From assembly GCA_022766365.1 (NCBI GenBank), contig JALENW010000003.1, positions 37,173 to 101,172 of the forward strand: a stretch of DNA of 64,000 bases, in the 5' to 3' direction. The notes below the pieces were generated by a model, which did not search any database, was not told the origin of the DNA, and was given only the letters and a program-made list of their open reading frames with translations. The translations under genes and the position numbers were made by a program. The DNA is from Clostridiales bacterium. Lineage in GTDB: Bacteria; Bacillota; Clostridia; Peptostreptococcales; Anaerovoracaceae. Of this stretch, positions 63,349 through 64,000 are shown one piece after another. Each line of letters opens with the position of its first letter. The stretch's first letter is position 1.

Positions 63349-63373
63349 CTGCCCTTTAGCCGTAAAATTAAAC
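63349..63373 (-). promoter_or_regulatory. possible SigB-like promoter upstream of amaP
   Basis: On the minus strand GTTTAA (63373-63368) and GGGCAG (63354-63349) are spaced by 13 bases, close to the SigB pattern GTTTAA / GGGTAT with two mismatches. asp23 in Staphylococcus is under SigB. An ordinary promoter with a -10 near TATACA downstream is equally possible. Confidence 0.2.
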
Positions 63374-63450
63374 ACAATAATGAAAAATAGTTTATCAACA
63401 AAATAATTTTTAAATTATGTCATTCTGATTGGGCATAAACTGAAGTAAAG

Positions 63451-64000
63451 GGTTAGTGTAAAATAATTACGGAGTTTTTTTAGAAAAGAAAAAGAGATCG
63501 CCTCTGTGATAAAATGAAGTTACAAAGCTTTCATTTAGCGAATCATCTAAGGAGATCTCTATGGACAATATTATACTACAAAACTCATTGAATGGACAAA
63601 CGAAATTGAAAAACTAACCGAATCGGAAGAAATAATCGATATTGATGCCCTTGGAACAAAGATATTCGATTGCAGTAGGAACATTTCTCTCGATATTATG
63701 GCTGCTGTAATACCGAAAATCAACCGGCGTATTAGAAATGACAAGATAGGTAGAAAAGATAGCGGCGTAGTGATTAAGGAGAAATTTATTCCCAGAACAG
63801 TAATGCTAATGGTTGGTGACCTGACCTACGAACGTGACTATTGCTATGATAAAAACACGCAGCGGTATTTCTATCCGGTAGACGAAATACTCTCTGTTGA
63901 GAAGCGTGAGCGCATCGGAAAAAGTGTAAGTGCCGAGTTGGTCAACAAGGTAACGGAGTACTCGTACGCTAAGAGCGCAAACATTGTGACTGATGGAAAA
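63451..64000 (+). mobile_element. ISLre2-family insertion sequence, left part
   Basis: The element runs off the right edge. Its left end is not defined by a visible inverted repeat because the other end is missing; the sequence starting GGGTTAGTGTAAAATAA near 63451, about 110 bases before the transposase ATG, is a plausible terminus. It lies between the amaP operon (minus strand) and whatever follows the window. Confidence 0.55.
63561..64000 (+). pseudogene. ISLre2-family (UPF0236) transposase, frameshifted near the start and cut by the window end
   Basis: From about 63564 to the window end the second frame reads a typical ISLre2 transposase N terminus: EEIIDIDALGTKIFD, INRRIRNDKIGRKDSG, LTYERDYCYDKNTQRYFYPVDE, EKRERIGKSVSAELVNK. 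That frame has no start codon; a TAA at 63548 closes it upstream. The ATG at 63561, with GGAG eight bases before it, begins MDNIIL in another frame and stops after 18 codons. A missing base (or two extra) between about 63573 and 63610 explains both. It is either a disrupted copy, a sequence error or a translational frameshift. Conserved C-terminal catalytic parts lie outside the window. Confidence 0.8.

Noticed and set aside
1..64000. CRISPR arrays, tRNA or rRNA genes, prophage or defence islands
   Set aside because: No regularly spaced repeats, cloverleaf-like segments, rRNA motifs, integrases, phage structural genes or known defence proteins were seen on either strand.

Overview
The window looks like a chromosome segment from an anaerobic, low-GC Gram-positive bacterium of the class Clostridia. 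The evidence is strong AGGAGG-type ribosome binding sites, an arginine deiminase pathway, a pyruvate formate-lyase pair, a Firmicutes-type division and cell wall (dcw) cluster with mraZ, AddA rather than RecBCD, MutS2, and an amaP/DUF2273/asp23 envelope operon. The impression is of a Mogibacterium- or [Eubacterium]-like fermenter, but a genus cannot be fixed from sequence alone. Almost everything is ordinary core chromosome; the only clear mobile DNA is an IS at the right edge.

Layout. 1-3 kb: the tail of a Na/Pi cotransporter PhoU domain, a stand-alone mreB and an RlmL/YpsC-type rRNA methyltransferase. 3-8.2 kb: a MocR/GntR-type regulator whose PLP-binding lysine is replaced by leucine, followed by arcB-arcA-arcC (arginine to ornithine, CO2, NH3 and ATP). 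The arcB promoter carries two direct repeats. 8.3-12.1 kb: a GlnK/GlnL-like two-component pair upstream of an AGCS-family sodium/amino-acid symporter, with a perfect 10-bp tandem repeat in the symporter promoter. 12.1-18.9 kb: a structured leader and U32 peptidase/RlhA-like protein, pflB-pflA, and a DUF6382-like orphan. 19-20.7 kb (minus): gpmI. 20.9-26.6 kb: addA without an adjacent addB, a ureohydrolase-fold protein lacking three of six metal ligands, mscL and ferritin. 26.7-31 kb: copper ATPase copA with a CopZ-like domain fused at its C terminus, and an AI-2E/PerM-family permease. 31.2-34.5 kb (minus): a two-gene FtsX-type ABC exporter. 34.7-37 kb: a membrane-anchored 5'-nucleotidase-like protein.

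37.1-49.5 kb is the dcw cluster: mraZ, rsmH, ftsL, a class B PBP with one PASTA domain, murF, mraY, murD, ftsW, murG, ftsQ and ftsZ. murE, murC, murB and ftsA are absent. It opens with a promoter holding three phased MraZ boxes and has an internal terminator and a new promoter between ftsL and the PBP gene. 49.5-61.5 kb is an informational and housekeeping run: a TrmH-family methyltransferase, pheS-pheT, zapA, mutS2, argS, a radical SAM protein, a TPR protein, gmk and rpoZ. A 300-bp convergent gap (61.5-61.8 kb) can fold into a 6S-like RNA on the minus strand. 61.8-63.3 kb (minus) is amaP-DUF2273-asp23. From about 63.45 kb an ISLre2-family element begins; its transposase is frameshifted near the start and runs off the window.

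No wholly new multigene system is evident. The most noteworthy items are two proteins with degenerate active sites (the MocR-like regulator and the ureohydrolase-like protein), the repeat-bearing promoters of the arc operon and the symporter, a possible internally initiated CopZ inside copA, a CX4CX2C radical SAM protein, and two candidate structured RNAs.
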